From Chiridota heheva (Eukaryota; Echinodermata; Holothuroidea; Apodida; Chiridotidae), in NCBI GenBank assembly GCA_020152595.1, contig JAIGNY010004475.1:2709001-2773000 (forward strand): a DNA stretch of 64,000 nt. The letters run 5' to 3'. The translations under genes and the position numbers were made by a program. This document shows, piece after piece, positions 36,897 to 49,000 of this stretch. A model generated the notes under the pieces. It searched no databases and was not told the DNA's origin. It saw only the letters and a program-made list of their open reading frames with translations. Position 1 is the first letter of the stretch, and every line of letters begins with the position of its first letter.

Positions 36897-37040
36897 TCAA
36901 TTAATCAATCAATCAATCAATTGGTAATTACTCAATTGAATCAAATCAACTGATTTAATAGAATCAATCAATCAATTAATCAATTGAATTAATCAAACAA
37001 ACAAACAACCAATCAATCTGTCAATCAATTCAATCGAACC
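36897..37040. repeat. Degenerate CAAT-type tract
   Basis: Imperfect aatc/caat and aatcaac words, beginning about 40 bp after the exon 14 donor. Confidence 0.85.
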
Positions 37041-37107
37041 AGTCAGTCAATAAGCTATCAAACTTGTACATTTCAAACTAAATGCGATAGCTGAAAGATG
37101 CTTTTAG

Positions 37108-37295
37108 AAATTGAAAGTGAAAGAATAATTAATAGGTTTCCTGATAACTTATTTCTTTGTATAAGATGACACACATAGGAAAAGTAAGTTTTACTTTAGA
37201 TTATTCAAATTTTGTGTTCCATCTGAAATAAACTTAATTTTGAGCATTCCATCAGTTTTTTTTTTGTAGAAACGATTGGTACCAGACGTGAGGTC
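37108..37295 (+). repeat. Interspersed repeat, + copy
   Basis: gaaagtgaaagaataattaa, ctgataacttatttctttg, ttttgtgttccatctgaaat and gaaacgattggtacc occur in order. The same words occur in reverse complement at about 44745-44920. The remainder of intron 14-15 (37296-37654) is AT-rich and unrecognised. Confidence 0.75.
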
Positions 37296-37654
37296 TTTAC
37301 AAACTTGCATATCCTCACTTTGTTGAATCACACATAAATATTGATCAAAATTTACATGTATAACTTAGACGTATGAAAGTAATTTTGATGAATTTCTGAG
37401 GATTTTTGAAATGAAAGTAATTGTACTTAAACCTTGAACATTCAACTACAGTGAAAAATATTGATAAATGCAACATTTAATTCAATTATTTTTTTTATTC
37501 CTTCTTTTGCAACTTTTTAGCTATGCTTTGCCACGTTTTGATATATATACTTCATCATCTTCATGAATGTATTGTTAAATTTTAAATTCTTTTTTTGTCA
37601 ACTTTCTATGAATTTTTGTAACATTTGATTTATTCTCTGTTACTTGTCTCACAG

Positions 37655-37789
37655 TGGATCCCTGTTTGTCAAACCCATGTGTAAATGGTGGCCGCTGCAT
37701 AACAACTACAGATTCCACAGGCGGCTTAAAGTATACTTGCGAGTGCACTGCTAATTTCATTGGGCCGAGATGCGGTAGTGAAATAGGAA
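37655..37789 (+). CDS. EGF-like exon 15
   Basis: The acceptor is gtctcacag and the donor A|gtaagt. Pattern: V-D-P-C-LSNP-C-VNGGR-C, a long 13-residue C3-C4 loop, then C-E-C-TANFIGPR-C. O-glucose consensus CLSNPC. Confidence 0.92.
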
Positions 37790-37919
37790 GTAAGTTTTTA
37801 AGAATAATGCTTGGTCTTTTGTCCTATAAGAAAGGTAGAAAGGTTCTTTTTTTAATTTATCAATGTGCAGGACAGGTTTTCCAAATCTTAACAGCTCAAT
37901 TGTGTTAGAGGAGTTACAT

Positions 37920-38046
37920 CTTGAATTTCTCTCATTCTCCCCCTGTTTCCTTCCCTTCCTACCTCTAGAATGATCTGACCTCTCAGGCACAATTTGACCC
38001 TCGTTGTTGTGGTGCCGTTAAGCCCTCATCAAAGAAACAAACAAAC
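37920..38046 (+). mobile_element. LINE 3'-end fragment
   Basis: ctacctctagaatgatctga, tcaggcacaatttgaccctc, gtgccgttaagccctcatca and an acaaacaaac end. Another fragment of the same tail follows at 38155-38285. Confidence 0.75.
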
Positions 38047-38154
38047 ATTTTGCTGATATTTAATTTCCACCTTTGAAAAGTTCATACATCTTTGTAAAAA
38101 TGATCTCCGTTAAGGACTCATATTTGACCAGAATAGAGGATTCTATCACATGAT

Positions 38155-38285
38155 TGTACCTCTTCTTTCCCTATCTACCTCCTGCATTCCACACCTCTTT
38201 AACCTCTTCTCACCTCGGACTTAATCTAATCTCTCTGGCATAATTTGACCATCACTGTTGTGGTGCCGTAAAACCTCACCAAACC
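38155..38285 (+). mobile_element. LINE 3'-end fragment, diverged
   Basis: ctctctggcataatttgacc, atcactgttgtggtgccgta and aaacctcaccaaacc match the tail of the neighbouring copy with more changes. Confidence 0.6.
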
Positions 38286-38529
38286 AATGTAAAGTATTGT
38301 ATGAACTTGTGAGATCACATTGTCAAGTATTGTTATTTGTCAGTTTTCTATTGCATTAAAGCCATACACATTGTCAAATTCTCTCAACACCTTTTCAGTT
38401 TTTCCCCCGTAAGAACCTCCATTTTGATAGGTATGACTAGCAGCAATTAATAAACCTACCTCAGAGATTATATTTAATAGTAATCACACTACCTTCATTT
38501 GTAAACTAACAATGGAGCTTATCTACACC

Positions 38530-39135
38530 ACCCACTTCATCCCTTTTTGGATGAAAAAGCTGACGTTGCTGCCAAAGAATCTCTCATTCTTCCCCTACCC
38601 CCTTTCCAAAAACACATGCTGACATCAAACTGCTCAATGATTTCCCATGTTCGTCACTGCTGGCAATCAAAATGGAACACCCACACTGAAAACAACTCCA
38701 CAACATTCAGCCTTCCATTCCCACCAACCCCACTTCCCACAACCCCTCTCGTAAAGACCAAGTCTACTTCCTGTGCCTCAGAATAGGTCACACCCACCTC
38801 ACGCATTCTTACCTCTTCACTGACTCGCCCCGCCCCCCGCCCGCCTCTCTGTAGTAACTGTTACAAGTTTCTTACAGTTAAACACATTCTCATTGACTGT
38901 CCTCTCTTCACTCAATCCCTTCAAGTCCATTGCAGAGTTCTTCTGCAAAAACTCCCCAGAAACAATATTCCTTCCTTCACTATACCTGCTACTATAACTA
39001 TATCTACTGTAACTTACCTTGTCCTAACCTTTTCCAAACTTACACCTATCTACTGCACTCTACACAACTTCTCCATTCTCTTTTCACCTCTGACATTATC
39101 TAATTTCTCAGGCACATACCTCACCAAACAAACAG
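38530..39135 (+). mobile_element. I-group-like LINE 3' remnant with coding end
   Basis: Opens with DEKADVAAKE, which resembles the conserved GNE-x-AD-x-AAK box of LINE RNase H domains. Further on, RIGHTHLTHSYLF and C-x2-C with LTVKHILIDCPLF match the usual C-terminal zinc-knuckle-like region. The frame changes several times, so it is a decayed 5'-truncated copy. It ends with the shared 3' tail. Confidence 0.72.
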
Positions 39136-40178
39136 TACCTTCTCTGATTCAGTTAGACCTAATCAATTTTGCAAATCACAGATGTATGTGTACATCAGAA
39201 TGTGGCTAGCTTCCAACTTGGAATTCCATGACTTCAACCACCAAAAATTGGGGAGAAATTTTACGACAATATTGCATATATCTGATTACAGATGACAATA
39301 GAGGGATTTCTTCAGATGACTCTAACTCATCTGGAAGCCATTTTGCCGGGCAAGCGTTGTTGCGTTTCACACGTCTTCACATAGCTCAGTACATCACACG
39401 TACAACAAACATACCCCCTGCTAACAAACCTATTAGTACCAGTTCAGCGAATTTAATTGTTTTGTTCGCGGCTGCGATTTTACTTTATATTTTCCTAAAG
39501 TTTAATATATTCACTGGGTATACGAAGAGTAATTTTTATGTGAACGCCATCTAATTGTTCATTATATGCAGACAAAGCCTACATACCTGGCATTAAGTGC
39601 TCACTGCAAATCCTAGTGTTACCCGAAGGTTGAAAGACGTTGCGTCGTACAGCAGAAACCCACTTTGTACGTCAATCAGGATCAGATGGAAATCGAGAAA
39701 ACGTCTTTTTATTCCCCGGCACACCTCTATTAGTGCAACCAAGCGGCACAGCAAGATTCCGGCATTAGTATCTTACAAAATTTATCTTATATAACGGCAT
39801 GCAAGCGTTTGTAAGTCTAAATAAGTGTACAGCAGACGATCGTTCTCGCCCGACAAAATGGCGATGTAAACAAAGTCACGTGACCTGATGACGTTGGCTA
39901 AAATATCCTTATGCATCAGCACTGATCACCGGTTGAGTTATGACATCATTGATATTGTAGTTTTCTTTTTGAACTGAAGTTGGTCAGTTGGTTGAACAAG
40001 GAAAGTGTTGGAGTATTTACATTAGGATGTCCAAAGCCGTTTCATTAATCAGTTGTAGAGCACTAGTTGGAGACCCACCAGATATCAAATGTAGGGTGCT
40101 AGATTGGGAAGCCAAAGCATTTGATACCGTAATGCCACAAATTGAAAATTCATTCGTTATTTTGTTTCTTTTTATCAG
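39136..40178 (+). other. Rest of intron 15-16
   Basis: Contains a more GC-rich, CpG-containing patch (about 39335-39910) with a cacgtg E-box and tgacg words. The segment gccattttgccgggc is partly complementary to gcccgacaaaatggc 490 bp on. It could be an old inverted-repeat element; no coding capacity is recognised. Confidence 0.5.
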
Positions 40179-40295
40179 ATGGGTGCTTAGATAATCCATG
40201 CAGTGTGAATGGAATTTGTCAGAACAACGTAAACTATCCCAATGGGGTAGAGTGCCAGTGCTTGAGCGGATACAGAGGAGTCTTTTGTGAAATTG
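40179..40295 (+). CDS. EGF-like exon 16
   Basis: The acceptor is tttttatcag and the donor G|gtaaac. Pattern: N-G-C-LDNP-C-SVNGI-C-QNNVNYPNGVE-C-Q-C-LSGYRGVF-C. Confidence 0.92.
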
Positions 40296-40570
40296 GTAAA
40301 CAAATTTGTATTCAATTCATTTCTAAAAGATAGTAAGAAAGTACAGCCACAAGGAGGCCAAGTCTTTAAATAAACAAAAGTTTATTTGGAATGTATAGTG
40401 AATAAAGTTCAATACAACAGTGTCATAATACAATGGAGAAAGAAAAAAATATGTTGCAAAAGGAAGTTCTCTTAAAAAAACGGTTGACAAGTTGGCGCAT
40501 TCCATGCTGATGTGGGCATTTTAGATTTTCTGAGGAAGAGGAAGAGGGTTCAAATGTTGTTATGGTAATT

Positions 40571-43500
40571 GGTGTGCTGTAGATAAGAGTGGAGGTTTGA
40601 TTGTCATGGTTGAGGCCTGATGTGCTGTAGATAAGAGTGGTGGTTTGATTGTCATGGTTGAGGCCTGATGTGCTGTAGATAAGAGTGGAGGTTTGATTGC
40701 CATGGTTGAGGCCTGGTGTGCTGTAGATAAGAGTGGAGGTTTGATTGTCATGGTTGAGGCATGATGTGCTGTAGATAAGAGTGGAGGTTTGATTGTCATG
40801 GTTGAGTGGATGTTTGATTGTCATGGTTGAGGCCTGGTGTGCTGTAGATTGGAGGTTTGATTGTCATGGTTGAGGCCTGGTGTGCTGTAGATAAGAGTGG
40901 AGGTTTGATTGTCTGATGTGCTGTAGATGTTTGATTGTTGAGGCCTGGTGTGCTGTAGATAAGAGTGGAGGTTTGATTGTCATGGTTGAGGCCTGATGTG
41001 CTGTAGATAAGAGTGGAGGTTTGATTGTCATGGTTGAGGCCTGATGTGCTGTAGATAAGAGTGGAGTGGTTTGATTGTCATGGAGGCCTGGTGTGCTGTA
41101 GATTGAGGCATGATGTGCTGTAGATAAGAGTGGAGGTTTGATTGTCATGATTAAGGCCTGGTGTGCTGTAGATAAGAGTGGAGGTTTGATTGTCATGGTT
41201 GAGGCCTGGTGTGCTGTAGATAAGAGTGGAGGTTTGATTGTCATGGTTGAGGCCTGATGTGCTGTAGATAAGAGTGGAGGTTTGATTGTCATGGTTGAGG
41301 CCTGGTGTGCTGTAGATAAGAGTGGAGGTTTGATTGTCATGGTTGAGGCCTGGTGTGCTGTAGATAAGAGTGGAGGTTTGATTGTCATGGTTGAGGCCTG
41401 ATGTGCTGTAGATAAGAGTGGAGGTTTGATTGTCATGGTTGAGGCCTGATGTGCTGTAGATAAGAGTGGAGGTTTGATTGTCATGGTTGAGGATTGGTTT
41501 GCTGTAGATAAGAGTGGAGGTTTGATTGTCATGGTTGAGGCCTGGTGTGCTGTAGATAAGAGTGGAGGTTTGATTGTCATGGTTGAGGATTGGTTTGCTG
41601 TAGATAAGAGTGGAGGTTTGATTGTCATGGTTGAGGCCTGATGTGCTGTAGATAAGAGTGGAGGTTTGATTGTCATGGTTGAGGCCTGATGTGCTGTAGA
41701 TAAGAGTGGAGGTTTGATTGTCATGGTTGAGGCCTGGTGATTGTAGATAAGAGTGGAGGTTTGATTGATGGTTGAGGCCTGATGTGCTGTAGATGAGTGG
41801 AGGTTTGATTGTCATGGTTGAGGCCTGGTGTGCTGTAGATAAGAGTGGAGGTTTGATTGTCATTGCCATGGTTTGTGCTGTAGATAAGAGTGGAGGTTTG
41901 ATTGTCATGGTGAGGCCTGGTGTGCTGTAGATAAGAGTGGTGGTTTGATTGTCATGGTTGAGGCATGATGTGCTGTAGATAAGAGTGGAGGTTTGATTGT
42001 CATGGTTGAGGCCTGGTGTGCTGTAGATAAGAGTGGAGGTTTGATTGTCATGGTTGAGGCCTGGTGTGCTGTAGATAAGAGTGGTGGTTTGATTGTCATG
42101 GTTGAGGCCTGGTGTGCTGTAGATAAGAGTGGAGGTTTGATTGTCATGGTTGAGGCCTGATGTGCTGTAGATAAGAGAGGTTTGATTGTTTGATTGTCAT
42201 GGTTGAGGCCTGGTGTGCTGTAGATAAGAGTGGAGGTTTGATTGTCATGGTTGAGGCCTGGTGTGCTGTAGATAAGAGTGGTGGTTTGATTGTCATGGTT
42301 TGTCTGTAGATAAGAGTGGAGGTTTGATTGTTGATTGAGGCCTTGTGCTGTAGATAAGAGTGGAGGTTTGATTGGCCTGTAGATAAGAGTGGATGTTTGA
42401 TTGTGCTGTAGATAAGAGTGGAGGTTTGATTGTGTCATTGTCATGGTTGAGGCCTGTAGAGTGTTTGATTGTCAGATGCTGTAGAAGAGTGGAGGTTTGA
42501 TTGTCATGGTTGAGGCCTGGTGTGCTGTAGATAAGAGTGGAGGTTTGATTGTCATGGTTGAGGCCTGGTGTGCTGTAGATAAGAGTGGAGGTTTGATTGT
42601 CATGTTGAGCCTGATGTGCTGTAGATAAGAGTGGAGGTTTGATTGTCATGGTTGAGGCCTGATGTGCTGTAGATAAGAGTGGAGGTTTGATTGTCATGGT
42701 TGAGGCCTGGTGTGCTGTGTAGAGTGGTGGTTTAATGGTTGAGGCCTGTGTGCTGTAGATAAGAGTGGAGGTTTGATTGTCATGGTTGAGGCCTGATGTG
42801 CTGTAGATAAGAGTGGAGGTTTGATTGTCATGGTTGAGGCCTGATGTGCTGATAGATAAGAGTGGAGGTTTGATTGTCATGGTTGAGGCCTGATGTGCTG
42901 TAGATAAGAGTGGAGGTTTGATTGTCATGGTTGAGGCCTGATGTGCTGTAGATAAGAGTGGAGGTTTGATTGTCTGTAGATAAGTTGAGGCCTGATGTGC
43001 TGTAGATAAGAGTGGAGGTTTGATTGTCATGGTTGAGGCCTGAGGTTTGTGCTGTAGATAAGAGTGGAGGTTTGATTGTCATGGTTGAGGCCTGGTGTGC
43101 TGTAGATAAGAGTGGAGGTTTGATTGTCATGGTTGAGGCCTGGTGTGGTTGAGGTTTGGCATGGTTGAGGCCTGATGTGCTGTAGATAAGAGTGGAGGTT
43201 TGATTGTCATGGTTGAGGCCTGGTGTGCTGTAGATAAGAGTGGAGGTTTGATTGTCATGGTTGAGGCATGATGTGCTGTAGATAAGAGTGGAGTTTGATT
43301 TTGATTGATTGCTGTAGATAAGAGTGGAGGTTTGATTGTCATGGTTGAGGGATTGTTTGCTGTAGATAAGAGTGGAGGTTTGATTGTCATGGTTGAGGCC
43401 TGATGTGCTGTAGATAAGAGTGGAGGTTTGATTGTCATGGTTGAGGCCTGATGTGCTGTAGATGAGGTTTGATTGTCATGGTTGAGGCCTGATGTGCTGT

Positions 43501-43725
43501 AGATAAGAGTGGAGGTTTGATTGTCATGGTTGAGGCCTGATGTGCTGTAGATAAGAGTAGATGTTTGATTGTCATGGTTGAGGCCTGATGTGCTGTAGAT
43601 AAGAGTGGAGGTTTGATTGTCATGGTTGAGGCCTGATGTGCTGTAGATAAGAGTAGAAGTTTGATTGTCATGGTTGAGGCATGATGTGCTGTAGATAAGA
43701 GTGGTGGTTTGATTGTCATGGTTGA
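40571..43725. repeat. 48-bp minisatellite, about 65 units with many deletions
   Basis: The unit starts gtagataagagtggaggttt and continues gattgtcatggttgaggcct and gatgtgct. Being 48 bp, it gives long minus-strand open frames in more than one register (TMTIKPPLLSTAHQAS ladder). The interval 42290-42480 is heavily shuffled with partial units. It lies in intron 16-17; 40296-40570 before it shows nothing recognised. Confidence 0.96.
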
Positions 43726-43890
43726 GGGGAGATAACAGTTCTGGAATGGGAAGAGTGGTCACATGAGGAGGGTGTGTTTGACAGTGAGTTGTTGGTTGCA
43801 GGTTTGAGTGGCAGGTGAGCCATCAAGGAGGCGGCATGTGAGAGAAATAGGTGTGTCTTATCGTTAAGTGGTTTATGATGACCTAATTGT
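43726..43890 (-). mobile_element. LINE C-terminal coding remnant at the edge of the 48-bp array
   Basis: On the minus strand one frame reads RLLDGSPATQ then C-NQQLTVKHTLLM, which resembles the C-x2-C...LTVKHILLxCP region of the I-group-like LINEs at 38530 and 50490. It runs directly into the array frame (STMTIKPPLL). This suggests the array expanded at the end of a LINE fragment. The match is short. Confidence 0.45.
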
Positions 43891-44433
43891 TACAAGAGAG
43901 GTTGGAATTAAGGGGCTTAGTTCTTGATATTGTGAGTTGTAAGTTGTGGAGCTTGTTTGTGTTTTGGGTGTCCCAGTCACTCTGACATTATGTTGTGATT
44001 TTGGAGTATGTCCTTTATTTTCCTTTCATATAATTACCTTAGAATTACGTTACTTTTGATTGAAGTTAACCTCTTTGTCTCATGACCACGCTCTTAAACA
44101 CCACCAATCCAAACCATGCTAAAATATTGCATCTTAATTCATCTTTACAAGATTTTAATTCTTTTGCAAGAGGCTGCCATTTTACTTGGAACATTTTTGA
44201 AGACATCATATTAAAGAAACATTTTTTTTTTTTTTAATATTTTCAAACTCATTTTATTACTTTGTAAATAGTACAAACTCTTTTTTATTCACAGTTACGT
44301 CATAAGGTAAAAATTTTAGATTGGTGTCACAAAATTGGAAAAGAAAAACCAAAGTATAGCAACTATTTCAAAGTAGATACTTTGAGAGATATGTTACTAA
44401 CTATTTCTGCTCTTTTTTGCTGATGATCTTTAG
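43891..44433 (+). other. Rest of intron 16-17
   Basis: AT-rich, with a poly-T run near 44222. Nothing recognised. Confidence 0.7.
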
Positions 44434-44553
44434 GTGGTGTGACTTCATGTGCTCCAAACCCCTGCATGAATGGTGGAACTTGCCGCTCAGTCCAGGGTAT
44501 CTCCATTTGCCAATGCGCGGAAGGATTTGTAGGTGGCAATTGTCAAACTCAAC
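44434..44553 (+). CDS. EGF-like exon 17
   Basis: The acceptor is gatctttag and the donor C|gtaaga. Pattern: G-G-V-T-S-C-APNP-C-MNGGT-C-RSVQGISI-C-Q-C-AEGFVGGN-C. O-fucose consensus CMNGGTC. Confidence 0.92.
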
Positions 44554-46239
44554 GTAAGATCATCCTTGCATTATTCTTAATCTGAAAAATGGAAAAAAGG
44601 TGTTTAAAACCTCGTAGCAAAAGCTGACAAAAACAGTTTAATGGTTCGTTCTTGCACTCCATGTGTGTTGGCTCTTGCATTTGCATATTTGGTGCAGTGA
44701 TCAAACCTGGAACCAATTACACGTATATTAGGTGACCAGAATTCCATTGATGTCCGGTACCAATCGTTTCCACAAAACAGATAAAATGCTCAAAATTCAG
44801 TTTATTTCAGATGGAGCACAAAATCTGAATAATCTCAAATGAAATAAAAATTTCTATATCTTTGTCAAAGAAATAAGTTATCAGTAAACTTATTAATTAT
44901 TCTTTCACTTTCAACATAATCATTTATGATTACCAATTGTTAATTTGACTCATTTTTACTCATTTAAGTTTTCATACTAAGATTTTGTATTTTCAAATGA
45001 GTATTTATTGTAATGTGTTCACTATCAGCGATCAGTCTGATTGAACCATTGTTACTTTTTAGTAGTACAACTTGAGTATTTGGGAAAATTTATCACACAG
45101 TGAATGAAGTTAGGGTCATTTGCGGAGATCCAAACCCCAATGGAATTAATCTCTCTATTAACAATAGTTCGAAAAGCAAACAGTTAGTTTTTCTTAACAG
45201 AAATTTGAAAATCATGTAGGGTCTTTCGAATGCTAATTTTTAATCTTAATAAATATTATTGAAATTAATTTCTTAATGGGACAGATTTCGAGCTGTCCAT
45301 GCTAACAGTAGAGAGCAGTTATATTACATCTTGGGTTATTGCAATGATTCTGCCATTTCACCCTCTTTTTTGAGAAGGGTAAGGGTGTTATTTACTATGT
45401 AATGTGTTGGAATTAATTTTATGCCTTGATCATTTTAAAGTGTAATCCCTGGATTATTTGGTTTACAGCTATAACCACAAATACTAAGGGGAAATTAGAC
45501 GTGGTGATGAATCATCATTCAAAATCATATCAGATTGTGATTCAAGCATTTTTGTTAAAGGATAATGGTGTTAGCTGTCAAGGGGAGGAGTTACTATTTG
45601 TGTACCATTTTCTATCTTTCAGAGATAAACAGATATGATGGACAGGTAGCTGAAACTTGAGCTTAAGTGGAGAAAATATACGATAAACCATGAAATACCA
45701 AAAAGTTCCATTACAAGTGGTTAAAAATTGACCAGTTTTACAGCATTTTGAATTGTATGGTCTTATTGTAAAAGATTAAATTCTATTAAAATTCTGTGAC
45801 ATCACATCAAGAAAACCTATTAATTTTCGTATGTTATCTTATTGTTTTTCAATCCTACCTCAGTCAAAATCTTGTAGGAGAAAACAGTCTGATGAATCTC
45901 AGTGACTAAAATTTAGAACAGAAAATTAAAGACTTACATTTATAATTTTGAGCCTTCCTTAATTTTTTTAAATTTTATTTGATTAGCCATAACGTGGAAA
46001 TTACAGGTGATTTTGACATAATTTAAAGACTATTCTGTCTCTTTAAACCTCTACCTGTCCAGATACCTGTAAAGATTCACTAAAAATCTGTCAGACCATA
46101 GAGTACCCAAAAGGCTTAATAGGTAAACAAATATGGTTACCGTGACAGCTTCTTTATATTTGATATGCCGGTCTGATTGCATCTTGGATGCTTGTTTTCC
46201 TTTCTTAAAAGTAAGCTCATTAAATTGTTTTGTTGACAG
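44554..46239 (+). other. Intron 17-18
   Basis: Holds an antisense copy of the 37108 repeat (44745-44920). Otherwise AT-rich with only short open frames and nothing recognised. Confidence 0.7.
44745..44920 (-). repeat. Interspersed repeat, - copy
   Basis: Reverse complement of 37108-37295: it contains ggtaccaatcgtttcc, gatggagcacaaaat, caaagaaataagttatcag and ttattctttcactttc. No tandem array or coding sequence inside. Confidence 0.75.
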
Positions 46240-46353
46240 CAAATCCCTGCCAACCCAGCCCTTGCAAACATGATGGAGCGTGTATTACAATAAGTGGAGT
46301 CTTTACTTGTCGATGTGCATTTGGTTACTCCGGAATTGACTGTTCTGTCCAAG
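46240..46353 (+). CDS. EGF-like exon 18
   Basis: The acceptor is tgttgacag and the donor G|gtaaac. Pattern: P-N-P-C-QPSP-C-KHDGA-C-ITISGVFT-C-R-C-AFGYSGID-C. Confidence 0.92.
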
Positions 46354-47835
46354 GTAAACTGTCAGGAGGAATTATAGTGTGTTGGACCTCTATTATCTCT
46401 CGTCCACCAAATGAATAACTATGCCTCTCCCCCTCCCCTTCCTTTCAAATTATGTTGTTTATTTTATATCTATAATTATAGGCCCTTCTTTCTTTGTCCG
46501 AACACCTTGATGCATCATCTTATTTGTTTGAATGGACCTAATCATTTTTACGCCAATTTTTATCAAACTCAATTTCATTCATTAACACATTTTTGCTAAA
46601 CGATAATTGAAATAATTGTGGATTCAGATTTAGTGTAGTTTATCTGTATCTTATTTAAATAGTAAACAAAATTATTGAAACGTTTAAAATTTTTACTGGG
46701 AGCAAAATCTCTGTCAAATTGAGTTAAGACTTAATGTGTCTCTCTAAACTACCAGCTCATACTCATTTTAAACAAAGACAAACGTGTAAATAGAAAAAAG
46801 CTTGACTGCTTAACCCTTACACTACCATGCAGCGATATTATCACCATTTTGGGTGCCCCGTCTTTGAATCCGCCTCCCAGGTGTATTTTCAAAAGAGTGC
46901 TGGTAGAGTAACAGTTGAGAGATTTTCAAAAAGTTTACTTGGATATGACAAAACCTCTCTCGTACAGTGCTACTGATAATTCTTATCACGCAGTAAATGG
47001 AAATTAAACAAAATTTTCATCTGAATCCTTTCATATCTATAGGCTTCTAGACAGAGTAAACCCCAAGTACTTAAAGAAATATTTCCATGGAATTTCACTT
47101 TTATGTCTGAAAGAGAAAAATTTAAGTAACAGATTAGTAAAAAACCATGTTGATATCTCTTTCCTAGAAGTTATTAAAGTTTGAAAAAAAATTCTTGCCC
47201 TCGTAAAAATGACTTTTGTATCGAGTCTAAGTCATCATTGTGATGTCATCACAGGACTTTCTGTGCTTATCTTTATGTATTTCTTTAAAAATAAATGCCA
47301 TAATTTTCATAATTTAAATATAAGATATGAGAACAGATTGGAAAACATTGTAAATTTTAATCCACACTATTTTGAAGAATTTTTTAAGAAAAAAAATGTT
47401 CCCAATCATTTAGAAAATACGAAATTATTTTTCAAAGAAATACATCAAGAAAAGTACAGGAAGTGCTGTGATGACATCATAATGATGACTTAGACTCAGA
47501 CCAACAAGCTCTTTTACGCATGCAAGAAAAATCTTTAAAATTTTGTTGTAGGAATAGGATATTACCTTGTTTTTTTCACCAATCAGTTTCTTTCATCTCT
47601 ATCAAAAATATTCAAATGAAATTCCATGGAAATATTCCGTTAAGAATGTAACATTATCATTTGTGGGGCTTTGTGATATGATTAACATACCAACATTCAC
47701 TGATGTATCTAATCAGTCTGTAAGCTTTGTAACAGAGCAAACCTTATTAGGATATATCCGACACAAAAGTAGACTTTTTTCAGCACTTTTAATTCATTAT
47801 GCAATATTTTTTAGTAATATTTTTCATGTCTTTAG
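46354..47835 (+). other. Intron 18-19
   Basis: Contains a foldback element (47075-47639). The rest is AT-rich and unrecognised. Confidence 0.7.
47075..47639. mobile_element. Foldback (long inverted-repeat) MITE with TTAA target sites
   Basis: Arms of about 210 bp are inverted: left aatatttccatggaattt and gagtctaagtcatcat pair with right atgatgacttagactc and aaattccatggaaatatt. TTAA lies at both outer edges (47071-47074 and 47640-47643), as expected for piggyBac- or Kolobok-type target duplications. The centre (about 47290-47430) is unpaired. No transposase is present. Confidence 0.75.
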
Positions 47836-47952
47836 ATGATCCTTGTGTTCCTGACCCCTGCCGAGGTAGAGGGCAGTGTTCTGTCATTGGTGGAGACACT
47901 CATTATTGTCTGTGTAACTCAGGTTATTCTGGTGCTGAGTGTCAAATTCAGA
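47836..47952 (+). CDS. EGF-like exon 19
   Basis: The acceptor is tgtctttag and the donor A|gtgagt. Pattern: D-D-P-C-VPDP-C-RGRGQ-C-SVIGGDTHY-C-L-C-NSGYSGAE-C. The usual NGG before C3 is replaced by GRG. Confidence 0.9.
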
Positions 47953-49000
47953 GTGAGTACTAATTAATACTTACCCAATGTATTGATAAGTTGTTGTTGA
48001 ACAAAGATGAAACAACTCATTAGAACTGGCTCTGCTTAAAACCAGGAACATCTAAATCGGCCTTCAAATGGAGCAGGGCCGGTCAGAGTAAAAGTTATAT
48101 TTCTTTGTTTCCCAAACCACAAAACTGTACACAGTTTCACCTTATCTATGCTCCTTCAAGATAACAACTACTCCCACTGGTGTTACATGGTTTTTTTAGT
48201 GACACACATCTGAATATAATGGCAATCCTTTGTAGTATAAGTAGTAACTGTAATCAATGCTGGCATTGTTTGTCTTTGCTGCTGTGAATTAAAGGTGACA
48301 TGAACTATTGAGCTTAGAACTATTTAAACCTCAATGTTATGATGCAAAGTTAATCTTGTTGAATGATGTGGTTAATTTGTTGCTTTAAAATTGCAGGACA
48401 AATTTTTAAGCAGTGCCTTTACTAATGATACTAACACTTAGAATCAGCATTAATTAGCTAAATTGTTTAAATATCTTTAGAAAATGATCAAAATTCCAAC
48501 CATGGTGAATTATTGAATATTTCTGTTTCATGCCGTGTAAATACAGTTACTACAATTGATCAAAATATCTGCCGTAGGGAGGATTTAAGAAAGCTCAATG
48601 TCAAAAACCACATTCATTTCTGAGATATTAGCTCTGTCTGAACTTTCTGCTTTGCTGATTCAATGAAAGGATCTATTGTTAACCAGCTTCATCACACAAG
48701 TGCAGTGTATTTGCTTACCTTGTTAGTTCAGGATAGTGGAGCAGAAAGCTTACTGAGCAACAATAGTTGGCTGTTTATTGGTATTTAGAGGTAAAGGATT
48801 TGTCTGGAGTGGGCATGCATAACTACCTTAATTGATGCAGTGAAGTTGTGGAAATATTTTCAGCACACAGCCTAACGGCCTTTATGCCTCATGTTGGAAA
48901 CATACAGTTCAACAGCTTGTGTTTAGCTTGTAGTGATTACGTAAAAAGTCTTCTCACCTACAAGGTCTCTTACATGACGTAAATTCTGTACAATGTACTA
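47953..49000 (+). other. Intron 19-20 upstream of its arrays
   Basis: No element, gene or array recognised. Confidence 0.7.

Noticed and set aside
39280-39960. Promoter or CpG-island-like element with cacgtg and tgacg sites
   Set aside because: Only single motifs, partial inverted symmetry and no associated first exon; a decayed mobile element is as likely.
40864-43762. Long minus-strand open frames (up to 286 codons) with TMTIKPPLLSTAHQAS repeats
   Set aside because: They are the translation of a 48-bp minisatellite, open in several registers, with no start context, domain or splice structure.
47209-47493. Open frame of 94 codons on the + strand
   Set aside because: It spans the left arm and centre of a foldback element and has no recognisable domain.
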